Shown: one piece after another, positions 8,978 to 17,756 of the stretch
How positions within the stretch are numbered: the first letter of the stretch is position 1
Layout of the letters: each line of letters begins with the position of its first letter
NCBI GenBank assembly: GCA_902522865.1
Contig: CABYXC010000002.1
Span: 102,415-166,414 of the forward strand
Length of the DNA: 64,000 nucleotides
Origin: an uncultured Alphaproteobacteria bacterium
GTDB taxonomy: Bacteria > Pseudomonadota > Alphaproteobacteria > HIMB59 > GCA-002718135
Direction of reading: 5' to 3'
Notes under the pieces: model-generated
The model's input: only the letters and a program-made list of their open reading frames with translations
The model's database searches: none
What the model was told of the DNA's origin: nothing
Translations under genes and position numbers: made by a program

Positions 8978-9958
8978 ATGAGTAAAAATTTTAGTCTTAG
9001 AAGTTTATTAGTAAGACCAGAAGTAGCAACCTTCTTAATGTTTCTAGCAATAATGATTGGATTTTATATTGCTAATGAGAGATTTTTAGATGCAAGAAAT
9101 ATAAGAATAGTTATGGGTATTACACCCGAATATATTATTGTTGCAATTGGGATTGCAATATTAATGATCTCAGGTGAATTTGATTTATCTGTAGGCTCTG
9201 TTTTTGCATTAGTCCCGATGACTATTGTACAAATGGTGCATCAAGGGATACCACCTTGGTTTGCTATTTTTCTAGGATTAACGATTGGTATTATAGTTGG
9301 TTTTGTTAATGGATTTATTACCTTAAGATTTGGAATTCCTTCTTTTATTGCAACTCTTGGAATGCTCTATATTGCTAGAAGTCTTACAACTGTAGCTACT
9401 GCAGGATTTCCACCACCATTTCCTCATATTTTACCAAATGAGTTATTTGTTTATCAATTCGAATTATTTAGAGCTTCATTGTACTGGGCTCTTTTAGTTG
9501 CCGTAGTTTTAGGTGTTATGCTCCACAGAAGTAATGTAGGTAACTGGATCTATGCAACTGGCGGAGATCAAAACGCAGCATCCTCAATGGGTATAAAGAC
9601 TGGAAACGTTAAAATGTTTTGTTTTATTTTATGTGGTTTCTTAGCTGGCTTTGCTGGAATGATTCAAACATTTAGATTGGAAGCACCATTACCCTCCCAA
9701 GGATACTTATTGGAACTAGAGTCAATTGCTGCAGCAGTTATTGGTGGCGTCAGTTTATTTGGAGGTATTGGAACAGTTTTTGGTGCCGTTATTGGTGCAA
9801 TACTAATCAGATTTTTAGAAAGTGGAATCATTATGGCTAGAATAGATGCGGAATGGTTTAGAGCAGGTTTAGGTTCTTTAATTATTATAGCCGTAGTGTT
9901 TAATACTTATATAAGTAGAAGAGCAACACGAATTGGTCAAAACAAGGCAGAGGATTAA
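8978..9958 (+). CDS. sugar ABC transporter, permease
   Basis: 326 aa RbsC-type integral membrane permease with about nine to ten hydrophobic segments. Family landmarks are GEFDLSVGSVFAL near residue 65, ATGGDQNAASSMGI in the cytoplasmic loop and AAAVIGGVSLFGGIGT near the C-terminus. It follows the intra-operon terminator and is two bases from the ATPase gene. It differs clearly from the first permease (4588), so it is a separate system and not a recent duplication. Confidence 0.9.
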   Translation: MSKNFSLRSLLVRPEVATFLMFLAIMIGFYIANERFLDARNIRIVMGITPEYIIVAIGIAILMISGEFDLSVGSVFALVPMTIVQMVHQGIPPWFAIFLGLTIGIIVGFVNGFITLRFGIPSFIATLGMLYIARSLTTVATAGFPPPFPHILPNELFVYQFELFRASLYWALLVAVVLGVMLHRSNVGNWIYATGGDQNAASSMGIKTGNVKMFCFILCGFLAGFAGMIQTFRLEAPLPSQGYLLELESIAAAVIGGVSLFGGIGTVFGAVIGAILIRFLESGIIMARIDAEWFRAGLGSLIIIAVVFNTYISRRATRIGQNKAED

Positions 9959-9960
9959 AG

Positions 9961-10698
9961 ATGGAAGATATAATAGTTTGCGAGGCTCTAAACAAATACT
10001 ATTCTGGAGTCCATGCTTTAAAAAATTTAAGTCTAAAGATAAAAAAAGATTCTGTTGTTGGTCTTATTGGCGATAATGGTGCTGGTAAATCAACATTAAT
10101 TAAAATCTTATCTGGTGCACATCAACCTGATTCAGGTCATATATATTTTGAAGGTAATAAGGTTAAATTTAAATCTACAAAGGAAGCAATGAACTTAGGG
10201 ATTGAAACAATCTATCAGTATTCAGCTCTGATACCAGAAATGTCTATTGCAAGAAATATTTTTATTGGACGTGAACAAACTCAATATAATGTTGGCAATT
10301 TTGGTTTAATGAAAACTAAAACCATGCAGGACGATGCTATGAAAGCATTAACAGATGTAGAACTGCATCTTCGATCTCCAGATACACCAGTTAACCAATT
10401 ATCTGGAGGTGAAAGACAAGGTGTTGTGATTGCAAGAGCAATGTATTTTAAATCAAAAGTTTTAATATTAGATGAACCAACAAATCACCTATCAGTGAAA
10501 GAAACAAATAAAGTACTAAGGTTTGTAGAAGGATTAAAAAGCCAAGGTGTGACATCAATATTTATTACTCACAACTTGAGTCATGTTTATCCAATTGCTG
10601 ATCATTTATGTGTAATGGCTAGAGGAGAAAAAATTGCTGATATGGACAAAAAAGATACAACAATAGATCATCTCACTGATTTATTAGTGAATGGATAA
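9961..10698 (+). CDS. sugar ABC transporter, ATP-binding protein (half-size)
   Basis: 245 aa ATPase with Walker A GDNGAGKST, signature LSGGERQGV and Walker B ending in LDEPTNHLS. Like the other two ATPases in the window it has a single nucleotide-binding domain, where RbsA has two. The Q-loop reads IYQYSAL, where relatives have YQD or YQE after the Gln. It completes the second transporter (binding protein 7960, permease 8978). It is followed after 14 bases by a PhyH oxygenase, suggesting that import and the first oxidation step are co-expressed. Confidence 0.9.
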   Translation: MEDIIVCEALNKYYSGVHALKNLSLKIKKDSVVGLIGDNGAGKSTLIKILSGAHQPDSGHIYFEGNKVKFKSTKEAMNLGIETIYQYSALIPEMSIARNIFIGREQTQYNVGNFGLMKTKTMQDDAMKALTDVELHLRSPDTPVNQLSGGERQGVVIARAMYFKSKVLILDEPTNHLSVKETNKVLRFVEGLKSQGVTSIFITHNLSHVYPIADHLCVMARGEKIADMDKKDTTIDHLTDLLVNG

Positions 10699-10712
10699 TT
10701 TTGGGAGGAATT

Positions 10713-11648
10713 ATGATTAGTGATGCGCAAATAAAACAATATAACGAAGAAGGTTATACGATCGTTGAAAATGTTTTTAGTATGGATGAGTTAAATCCAA
10801 TATTAAATGAATTTGAAGAAATTGTTGATGATTTTGCAGAAAAAGCTTTTCAAGCTGGAAAAATTACAGACAAACATGATGATAAAGATGTTTTTAAAAG
10901 ACTAGCTGCTCTCGAAAGAGATTTTAAAGGTTCTTCAGTTTTAATTCATCATAGAGGCGAATTAAAACCAGCGCTCGCTAAACTATGGGGATCAAAAAAA
11001 CTCTTAGATATGGTTGAAAATTGGGTTGGCAAAGATATCTCTGGTCATCCAGTTTGGAATATTAGATCTAAAACACCTCAGACAGCTAGGATGACAGTTC
11101 CATGGCACCAAGATTCTGCTTATTTAAAAGATGGAGCAGAAAAAACTACTCAGCCTGCTGCGTGGATTCCATTTCTAGATGTAAATAAACATAATGGATG
11201 CATGCAAGTTGTTCCCGGTGGACATAGACCTGAAAGAGTTTTAAATCATAAATTAGAAAAGAAAGATGGTTCAGTAAAAGATTCTTGGTATTTATTTATT
11301 GAAGACAAAGATATTCCTGAGGAGAAAGTTGTTACTTGTGAAATGAAAGCTGGTTCAGTTTTGTTTTTACATCAATTAGTTCCTCATCGATCACTTGAAA
11401 ATTTATCTGATGATGTAAGATGGAGTGTTGATCTAAGATTTCAAAATCCAAAAGATGAAGCTGGTTTTCATACTGGTTTGGTTGATCCAATCATAATGAG
11501 AAAATCAGAAGACCCAAGCTATACAGCTGATTGGGATTCTTGGTTTAAAGGTTATGAAGAAGAACATACTAAATTTAGAGGGACTTCAAAAAAAGACCAA
11601 TTTGACTCCACAGTTGATGGGTCATGGTTAGAGCGTTGGGATAATTAA
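10713..11648 (+). CDS. phytanoyl-CoA dioxygenase (PhyH) family protein
   Basis: 311 aa Fe(II)/2-oxoglutarate-dependent oxygenase. The start is ATG 10713 after GGGAGGA; a TTG at 10701 is less likely. The iron triad is visible: His132 and Asp134 in VPWHQDSAYL and a distal His in LVPHRSLEN (about 225), with Arg in DVRWSVDLRFQ as the 2-oxoglutarate anchor. PhyH members hydroxylate many small molecules. Here, between a sugar transporter and a MocD-like oxygenase, it may hydroxylate or demethylate an imported sugar or polyol. That role is inferred from context. Confidence 0.85.
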   Translation: MISDAQIKQYNEEGYTIVENVFSMDELNPILNEFEEIVDDFAEKAFQAGKITDKHDDKDVFKRLAALERDFKGSSVLIHHRGELKPALAKLWGSKKLLDMVENWVGKDISGHPVWNIRSKTPQTARMTVPWHQDSAYLKDGAEKTTQPAAWIPFLDVNKHNGCMQVVPGGHRPERVLNHKLEKKDGSVKDSWYLFIEDKDIPEEKVVTCEMKAGSVLFLHQLVPHRSLENLSDDVRWSVDLRFQNPKDEAGFHTGLVDPIIMRKSEDPSYTADWDSWFKGYEEEHTKFRGTSKKDQFDSTVDGSWLERWDN

Positions 11649-11662
11649 TTTAATTATCAAGC

Positions 11663-12646
11663 ATGGAAGTTGATCTCGATGATTGGTACAGACCAGAAGT
11701 CGACAGAAAAAAATTAAAAGCCTTAAGTAAAAGAAGAGATCTACCTGGAGTAATCCATTTCTTTTTTTATTTTTTATCTTTATTTATTTCAGGATATTTA
11801 GCATACATTACTTTAGGCACATGGTGGACATATCTATTCTTTTTTATTTATGGTACAATTTACGCGTTCAGTGTAGCAAACTGGCATGAAACTGTTCATC
11901 GAACTGCATTCAAGACTCGTTGGATAAATGAATTTTTTTATCACATCAGTTCTTTCATGTGTGACTTTGAAGGTTTTAGATGGCGTTGGAGTCATACTTT
12001 TCATCATTCAAAAACATTGCAAACAGAAGATGATTATGATCACGAAATTCAAGTATCAAGACCGATAGAATTATTTGCATTCTTTTTGAATTTTATACCA
12101 TTTACAGATTTATTATTCCCACATAAATTAATTAAATTTGAAGTTTTAAAACATGCTTTTGGAAAATTCACTCCAGTTATTGATATAACTGCACCTAAAG
12201 AAGAAAAGAAAAAAATTCTTTGGAACTCTAGATTATATGTCTTTATTTGGGTATCAGTAATTGTATATTCTTTTTACATAGTTTCTTTCTTGCCAATAAT
12301 TTATATAATTTTACCTACTTATATTGGAAAGCCAATATGGTTTGCGGTAAATGTGACCCAACACCTAGCTGCTAAAGTTGATACAAAAGATCACCGCTTA
12401 AGTACTTACTCAGTGAGAATAAATCCAATTTTAAGTTTTTTATATTGGCACATGGAATATCATTTAGAACATCATATGTTTCCAATGGTACCCTCATATA
12501 ATTTAAAAAAATTACGAAAAGAAATTGATAAAGAACTACCACAACCGTTTACGAGTCTTTTTGATTTTTATAAAAAAGTTTTACCAGCTGTAATAGCTTT
12601 AGCTACTGATCAAAATAAATACTACAAAGTAAAATTAAATAATTAA
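11663..12646 (+). CDS. fatty-acid-desaturase-fold oxygenase, MocD-like
   Basis: 327 aa membrane di-iron protein of the fatty acid desaturase/hydroxylase fold. Its three histidine boxes are HETVH (75-79), HTFHH (111-115) and EYHLEHH (about 265-271), with hydrophobic segments near residues 30-65 and 190-215. It is paralogous to 59941-60927 and to the partial gene at 63383; all three begin with a VDL..WY....DKK-type motif. The family includes MocD, the oxygenase of rhizopine catabolism. This copy has no electron-transfer partner next to it, so it presumably uses the MocE/MocF-like pair at 60.9-62.5 kb. A lipid desaturase role is less likely given the sugar-catabolic surroundings. Confidence 0.8.
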   Translation: MEVDLDDWYRPEVDRKKLKALSKRRDLPGVIHFFFYFLSLFISGYLAYITLGTWWTYLFFFIYGTIYAFSVANWHETVHRTAFKTRWINEFFYHISSFMCDFEGFRWRWSHTFHHSKTLQTEDDYDHEIQVSRPIELFAFFLNFIPFTDLLFPHKLIKFEVLKHAFGKFTPVIDITAPKEEKKKILWNSRLYVFIWVSVIVYSFYIVSFLPIIYIILPTYIGKPIWFAVNVTQHLAAKVDTKDHRLSTYSVRINPILSFLYWHMEYHLEHHMFPMVPSYNLKKLRKEIDKELPQPFTSLFDFYKKVLPAVIALATDQNKYYKVKLNN

Positions 12647-12647
12647 T

Positions 12648-13073
12648 TTACCAAGAACCGGTATTCTCCATTGATTTCCATGGTTCTTGTTCGGGTAAAG
12701 ATTCACCTTCTTGTAAAATTTCTAATGATATTCCATCTGGTGAACGTACAAAAGCCATGTGTCCATCACGTGGCGGTCTATTTATTGTAACACCATTCTT
12801 CATTAATCTATCACAGACTTCATATATATTTTTTACACTGTAGGCTAGATGCCCAAAATTTCTTCCACCAGTATATTCTTCTGGATCCCAATTATATGTT
12901 AATTCAAGTAATCCTGTTTTATCATCACTATTTTCAGCAGCTAAAAAAATTAATGTAAATCGACCCTTTTCATTTTCTACTCGTCTAACTTCTTTTAAGC
13001 CAAGTTTATTGCAATAGAAGTCTAATGATTCTTCTATATTATTAACTCTAACCATTGTGTGTAAATATTTCAT
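12648..13073 (-). CDS. gloA: lactoylglutathione lyase (glyoxalase I)
   Basis: 141 aa protein of the glyoxalase/VOC fold. Metal ligands expected for GloA are present: His5 (YLHTMV), Glu in LLELTYNW, His in FGHLAYSV and Glu in SLEILQ. It isomerises the methylglyoxal-glutathione hemithioacetal to lactoylglutathione. It lies on the minus strand between two plus-strand genes and converges on the MocD-like gene with one base between stop codons. The C-terminal extension after ILQEGE is short and also typical of GloA. Methylglyoxal removal would suit heavy sugar flux. Confidence 0.88.
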   Translation of the reverse strand: MKYLHTMVRVNNIEESLDFYCNKLGLKEVRRVENEKGRFTLIFLAAENSDDKTGLLELTYNWDPEEYTGGRNFGHLAYSVKNIYEVCDRLMKNGVTINRPPRDGHMAFVRSPDGISLEILQEGESLPEQEPWKSMENTGSW

Positions 13074-13135
13074 TTCTATAATCCTATTTAAAATTTATGT
13101 TTGTACTAAAAAATACTTAGTGTAATTTCAAGTAT

Positions 13136-14647
13136 ATGAAAACAGTTTTTTTACTTTTTGATTCTTTAAATAGAAGAATGTTAAATTCATATGGTGGAAA
13201 GTATTTAGAAACACCAAATTTTAATCGCTTGGCTGAAAAAACTGTTCAATTTAATAATCATTATATCGGAAGTATGCCTTGTATGCCCGCAAGAAGAGAT
13301 ATGCATTCTGGAAGATTAAGTTTTCTCCATAGATCTTGGGGACCACTAGAACCATTTGATAATTCATTTCCCGAACTCTTAAGATTAAACAATACGTATA
13401 CTCATTTAGTCACAGATCATTATCACTATTTTGAAGATGGAGGCGCAACATATCACAATCGTTTTAACTCTTATGATTTTATCAGAGGACAAGAAAGAGA
13501 TCCATGGAAAGCCATGGTTCAACCACCTTTAGAAAAATTTAGAGAAAAATATCATAAATCACAATTGAATTTAGATGATAGAGAACATGTGTATTATTTT
13601 TATCCAATTAATAGTGAATTTATAAAAGAAGAAAAAGATTTTCCTTCAGTGAAGTGCTTTTCTTCTGGTTTAGATTTTTTGCAAACAAATAAAGATGCGG
13701 ATAATTGGTTTTTACAATTAGAAACTTTTGATCCACATGAACCTTTTTTTGCACCTGAACGTTTTAGAGAAACCATTAAGACAAATTACCGTGGACCGCG
13801 CTTAGATTGGCCTCAATATGAAAGAGTTACTGAAACTGATGAAGAAATAGCAGAATTGAAAGCAAATTATATTGCTCTTATAGCTTTATGTGATCATTTA
13901 TTAGGCAAGGTCTTAGATCATTTTGATGAAAATAATATGTGGGAAGATACATCCTTAATTTTAACTACTGATCATGGTTTTATGTTAGGAGAACATGATT
14001 GGTGGGCAAAAAATAGAATGCCCCTTTATAATGAAATAGCAAATATACCTTTATTTTTTTATCACCCAGGTTTTAAACAACATCAAGGAGAGCAAAGGAA
14101 TCTTGTTACTCAGAACATAGATTTAATGCCTACATTTCTTGATATGCATAATCACTCAATTCCTTCAGAAGTGAAAGGAAAATCATTATTAACTTATTTG
14201 GATAAAGATGCAGAAAATAAGTTTGCTGCTCTTTATGGCTATTGGGGCGGTGGTATTAATATTACAGATGGAAAATATAGTTATTTTCACTACCCAGAAA
14301 ATTTTAGTCAACAAAATCCAGAGAGATATCAATATACATTAATGCCAACGCATATGAGACAGTTTTTTTCAAATGAAGAATTGCAAACAGCTACTTTACA
14401 TAAACCTTTTGATTTTACAAAAGATATACCTTTGCTTAAGATTAATAGGATCGAAAGAAAAACTGATGGTGGGTATAAAGGTTTTGAGGATACAAAAAGT
14501 GCACTTTACAATTTACAAAATGATCCAGGTCAGTTGACACCTATAGCAGATGAAAAAAAATCAAATGAATATCAAAAATTGATGATTAATATTATCAATG
14601 AGTATGACCCTCCAAAAGAATTAATAAATAATTATTTTGAAAATTAA
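13136..14647 (+). CDS. sulfatase (S1 family)
   Basis: 503 aa alkaline-phosphatase-superfamily sulfatase. The formylglycine motif C-x-P-x-R is intact (Cys49-Met-Pro51-Ala-Arg53 in MPCMPARRD), so it needs a formylglycine-generating enzyme, which is not in the window. Metal-site elements are Asp9 (LFDSLN) and TTDHGFMLGEHDWW. No signal peptide is visible, suggesting a cytoplasmic enzyme that desulfates an already imported compound. It heads a tight run with a 92-aa unknown, PhyH, Gfo/Idh, ThuA and XylA genes. The substrate may be a sulfated algal sugar or polyol (inference). Confidence 0.88.
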   Translation: MKTVFLLFDSLNRRMLNSYGGKYLETPNFNRLAEKTVQFNNHYIGSMPCMPARRDMHSGRLSFLHRSWGPLEPFDNSFPELLRLNNTYTHLVTDHYHYFEDGGATYHNRFNSYDFIRGQERDPWKAMVQPPLEKFREKYHKSQLNLDDREHVYYFYPINSEFIKEEKDFPSVKCFSSGLDFLQTNKDADNWFLQLETFDPHEPFFAPERFRETIKTNYRGPRLDWPQYERVTETDEEIAELKANYIALIALCDHLLGKVLDHFDENNMWEDTSLILTTDHGFMLGEHDWWAKNRMPLYNEIANIPLFFYHPGFKQHQGEQRNLVTQNIDLMPTFLDMHNHSIPSEVKGKSLLTYLDKDAENKFAALYGYWGGGINITDGKYSYFHYPENFSQQNPERYQYTLMPTHMRQFFSNEELQTATLHKPFDFTKDIPLLKINRIERKTDGGYKGFEDTKSALYNLQNDPGQLTPIADEKKSNEYQKLMINIINEYDPPKELINNYFEN

Positions 14648-14650
14648 TAC

Positions 14651-14929
14651 ATGACAAAGAGACAAAAAGTTTTAGTTCTTTATTTAAAGTTTCCAAGTTT
14701 AGAAGCAGAAGTCATTTCTTGGGCGACTTTTGATGGTACAGGAAAAAAACTTCATATGACTGGAGATAGTGATGAGCCACCTTATCCTACTGGTCTTGAT
14801 GCTTTATTAGATGGTTGGAGATTATTTCAAGCTAGTCAAGCTATTCCAGAGTATCCTGGTCAAGAATTTAGAACTTCATACTTAAAACATGAATTTTTTT
14901 TTGAAAAAATAGAAGAAGGAGATTTTTAA
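14651..14929 (+). CDS. conserved small protein of unknown function
   Basis: 92 aa, soluble, without a signal peptide or Cys pairs. It is rich in aromatic residues, including WATFDGTGKK, the acidic-Pro segment DSDEPPYPTG and GWRLFQASQ. I do not recognise a domain. It starts three bases after the sulfatase stop and ends one base before the PhyH start, so it is almost certainly translated as part of this operon. It could be a partner or regulator of the sulfatase or of the oxygenase; no function can be read from the sequence. Confidence 0.7.
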   Translation: MTKRQKVLVLYLKFPSLEAEVISWATFDGTGKKLHMTGDSDEPPYPTGLDALLDGWRLFQASQAIPEYPGQEFRTSYLKHEFFFEKIEEGDF

Positions 14930-14930
14930 A

Positions 14931-15851
14931 ATGCCAAAATTATTATCAACGGAGCAAATGGCAGAATTTGCAAATAGTGGCTGTCTTTTTTTTGAAGGTT
15001 TAATTGATGAAGATATCAATAGAGAGTTTTTAAATGACATAGGACATACCAATATTGATGAAGTTGATAATATTCAGCAGTACTTTCAAAACATTAAATC
15101 ATCTAGTAGTATCCCTAGAATACCAGCTGGCACTCCATTAAAGGATGCTTACCCTTTAAACTCTCCTTTGGAAAAAATATTTAAAAATGAAATTGTCTCA
15201 GGAGCAATTAATAGTTTAGTTGGTTCAAAAACGGTAGTTGATCATCAATTTCTTCACTTAACATTTCCTTCTAAATATTATGACAGAGCAAATCAAAGAC
15301 AAATGTCGCAAGTTAATCATCAAGATAGCACAATTGATCCAAGGACAACTTTCGATATTCAATTGTTTTACTTTCCAACTGCTGTTACTAAAGATATGGG
15401 TGGTACAAGATATCATCCTGGTACTCATTTAAGAATAGTGAATGAAATGGGTATTGCAAAATATCAAAATATAAAAGGACAAAAAAATATTATTTGTAAG
15501 GCGGGGACAATAGGAATTTTTCATAGTGGTCTGTGGCATGGTGCAGGAGTTAATTTTTCTGATGATATTAGATATATGTTTAAAGTTAGATTACAGCCTA
15601 AAGAAAAACAGGAATTATTATGGGATATTGATAAAAAATATAGACCATTACCCAATAGAGCTTTGTATTGGACAGATGAAAATCAAGAAAAAACAATTAA
15701 TGATATATTGATGCAATCACATCCTTGGCAAGAAGCTGATACCAATCGTTTAGATAAAATAAATACTATTAAGTTTTGGAGACAGTTAACTGGTAATAAA
15801 AATTTGGATATTGATTACTGGCTTACAAGGATTGAAAATGAATTATATTAA
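14931..15851 (+). CDS. phytanoyl-CoA dioxygenase (PhyH) family protein
   Basis: 306 aa Fe(II)/2-oxoglutarate oxygenase, distant from the one at 10713. The HxD motif is NHQDST, the distal His lies in GLWHGAGVNFSDD, and the anchoring Arg is probably in RYMFKVRL. An SD-like GAAGGAG precedes the ATG. It is coupled to the 92-aa gene (one base apart) and followed after 12 bases by the Gfo/Idh gene. It may release or modify a substituent, for example a methyl or an alkyl ether, from a sulfated or methylated sugar; this is inferred from neighbours only. Confidence 0.82.
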   Translation: MPKLLSTEQMAEFANSGCLFFEGLIDEDINREFLNDIGHTNIDEVDNIQQYFQNIKSSSSIPRIPAGTPLKDAYPLNSPLEKIFKNEIVSGAINSLVGSKTVVDHQFLHLTFPSKYYDRANQRQMSQVNHQDSTIDPRTTFDIQLFYFPTAVTKDMGGTRYHPGTHLRIVNEMGIAKYQNIKGQKNIICKAGTIGIFHSGLWHGAGVNFSDDIRYMFKVRLQPKEKQELLWDIDKKYRPLPNRALYWTDENQEKTINDILMQSHPWQEADTNRLDKINTIKFWRQLTGNKNLDIDYWLTRIENELY

Positions 15852-15863
15852 AGGAATAATTTT

Positions 15864-17009
15864 ATGAAGATAGGAATTATTGGTTGTGGAAATATTGCTG
15901 ATATTTATTTTAGTAATTCCCAGAAGTATTTTAACAATTTTCAAATAGTTGCATGTGCTGATATTAAAAATGAAGCTGCAAAAAAATATTCAGAAAAATA
16001 TGGAGTAGAACAATTATCAGTAGATCAGATATTATCTAATAAAGAAATTGAGTTAATTATAAACTTAACAATACCTGATGTTCATTTTCAAGTTTCAAAA
16101 TCAATTCTTGAAGCTGGAAAACATTCTTATTCAGAAAAACCACTCTCAATAAAGTTTGAACATGGTGAAGAGTTAGTAAATTTAGCTAATTCAAAAGGTT
16201 TATGTGTGGGTTGTGCGCCAGATACATTTCTTGGCGCTGGCATACAGGAAGCAAAAAAAATTATTGATCAAGATGAAATAGGTAACATAAATCTCGGCAG
16301 TATTTCTATGGGTGTAGCTGGACATGAAATTTGGCATCCAAATCCAGATTTTTATTACAAATATGGCGGCGGTCCAATTCTTGATATGGGCCCATATTAT
16401 TTTACAGCACTAGTAAATTTACTAGGTCCAGCCAAAAATGTTTTTACGCAATCAAGAACAGTTTATCAGAAAAGAATTATTGGTAGTGGTGATAGACAAG
16501 GGCAAGAAATAGAAGTTGAAATTCCAACAACCTTAGTTTCACAAATAGAATTTCAGAATGGAGCATTAATTGATTCATTTTTTTCTTTTGATGTTTGGAA
16601 GCATAGTAAGAATCACATTGAGTTATATGGCGATAAAGGTTCAATAAATATTCCTGATCCAAATATGTTTGGCGGTAATATTCTTCTATGTAAATCAAAA
16701 AATGGAAATTGGGAAAATATAGATACCAAAAATAACAATTTAGGTAAAATAAACATTAATAATAAATCTGAAAAAGTAAATGAGTCAGCAGGCATTGCTA
16801 ACTATAGAGGTATTGGTGTGAGCGAAACAGTTGATGCAATAAAAAATAATCGTTTAAATAGATGTAGCGGAGAATTAAGTCTTCACGTTTTAGATATACT
16901 AGATAGTATTATTTCATCATCAAAAGAAAATAAAAAAATAGAACTTAGAAGTACTGTTAAAAATTTAAATTACTTTTCTGAAGACGAGATTAGTAATTTA
17001 TTAAAGTGA
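15864..17009 (+). CDS. Gfo/Idh/MocA family oxidoreductase (ThuB-like position)
   Basis: 381 aa dehydrogenase with the Rossmann motif IGIIGCGNIAD, the Lys motif SEKPLSI and the C-terminal DMGPYYFTALVNLLGP. It is a clear paralogue of 6696-7847. The next gene encodes a ThuA protein; in Sinorhizobium, ThuB (this family) and ThuA work together on 3-keto-trehalose-type sugars. The arrangement here suggests oxidation of a sugar at C3, followed by ThuA action. Start ATG 15864 follows AAAGGAA. Confidence 0.88.
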   Translation: MKIGIIGCGNIADIYFSNSQKYFNNFQIVACADIKNEAAKKYSEKYGVEQLSVDQILSNKEIELIINLTIPDVHFQVSKSILEAGKHSYSEKPLSIKFEHGEELVNLANSKGLCVGCAPDTFLGAGIQEAKKIIDQDEIGNINLGSISMGVAGHEIWHPNPDFYYKYGGGPILDMGPYYFTALVNLLGPAKNVFTQSRTVYQKRIIGSGDRQGQEIEVEIPTTLVSQIEFQNGALIDSFFSFDVWKHSKNHIELYGDKGSINIPDPNMFGGNILLCKSKNGNWENIDTKNNNLGKININNKSEKVNESAGIANYRGIGVSETVDAIKNNRLNRCSGELSLHVLDILDSIISSSKENKKIELRSTVKNLNYFSEDEISNLLK

Positions 17010-17019
17010 AAGGAATAAA

Positions 17020-17733
17020 ATGAAAAAAGCTTTAATAGTTTATGGAGGTTGGCCAGGACATGAGCCAGAAAAATGTACTGAAATAATAAAGGGTATGCTT
17101 GAGCCTGAAGGATATGAGGTAAGAGCAGAATATCAAACTTCTGCATTTGCGGAAGATTATGTTCACGAAATGGATTTGCTTATACCTATAGTGACTATGG
17201 CTTTTCATTTTGATCCGAGAGGAGAAATAAAAAAAACTGCTGTTAATAATGTTATTAAAGCTGTTCACAATGGTTGTGGACTTGCCGGTCATCACGGAGG
17301 AATGTGTGATGCATTTAGACAATCAATTGATTGGCAGTTCTTAACTGGTGGTCAATGGGTAAGTCATCCAAATGGTATTCATGATTACAAAGTAAATATA
17401 ACAAAAAAAGATGACCCAATCATGGAAGGTATTGAAGATTTTAATTATCATTCAGAGCAATATTACATGCATGTGGATCCATTAAATGAAGTTTTAGCAA
17501 CGACGACATTTAAAGGTAACGAAGTTTGGAAGCTTGAACAAGAACCTGGTTCATCAAGTGGTGACGCATATACCACAGAATGGTTAAAGGGTGTAGAAAT
17601 GCCAGTTGCCTGGAAAAGACGAATTGGGAAAGGAAAAATTTTTTATATTTCTCTTGGTCATTTTGCTCATGAATTAAACCATCCAAAAATGAATAAAATT
17701 TATAAACGTGGTTTACTTTGGGCATCAAGATAG
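17020..17733 (+). CDS. ThuA domain protein
   Basis: 237 aa protein of the ThuA family, a class I glutamine-amidotransferase-like fold first seen in trehalose utilisation. Diagnostic segments are LAGHHGGMCDAFRQS, FLTGGQWVSHP and the C-terminal VAWKRRIGKGKIFYISLGH. ATG follows AAAGGAA, ten bases after the Gfo/Idh stop. Members work on keto-sugar or keto-glycoside intermediates, mostly without a defined reaction. The link to the preceding dehydrogenase and following xylose isomerase argues for a role in sugar degradation. Confidence 0.85.
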   Translation: MKKALIVYGGWPGHEPEKCTEIIKGMLEPEGYEVRAEYQTSAFAEDYVHEMDLLIPIVTMAFHFDPRGEIKKTAVNNVIKAVHNGCGLAGHHGGMCDAFRQSIDWQFLTGGQWVSHPNGIHDYKVNITKKDDPIMEGIEDFNYHSEQYYMHVDPLNEVLATTTFKGNEVWKLEQEPGSSSGDAYTTEWLKGVEMPVAWKRRIGKGKIFYISLGHFAHELNHPKMNKIYKRGLLWASR

Positions 17734-17756
17734 AGTAATATAATTTAGGAAATCCT

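Noticed and set aside
11663..12646. Acyl-lipid desaturase as the role of the desaturase-fold genes.
   Set aside because: Not excluded, but Rieske ferredoxin and reductase neighbours and the sugar-catabolic setting favour a MocD-type oxygenase.
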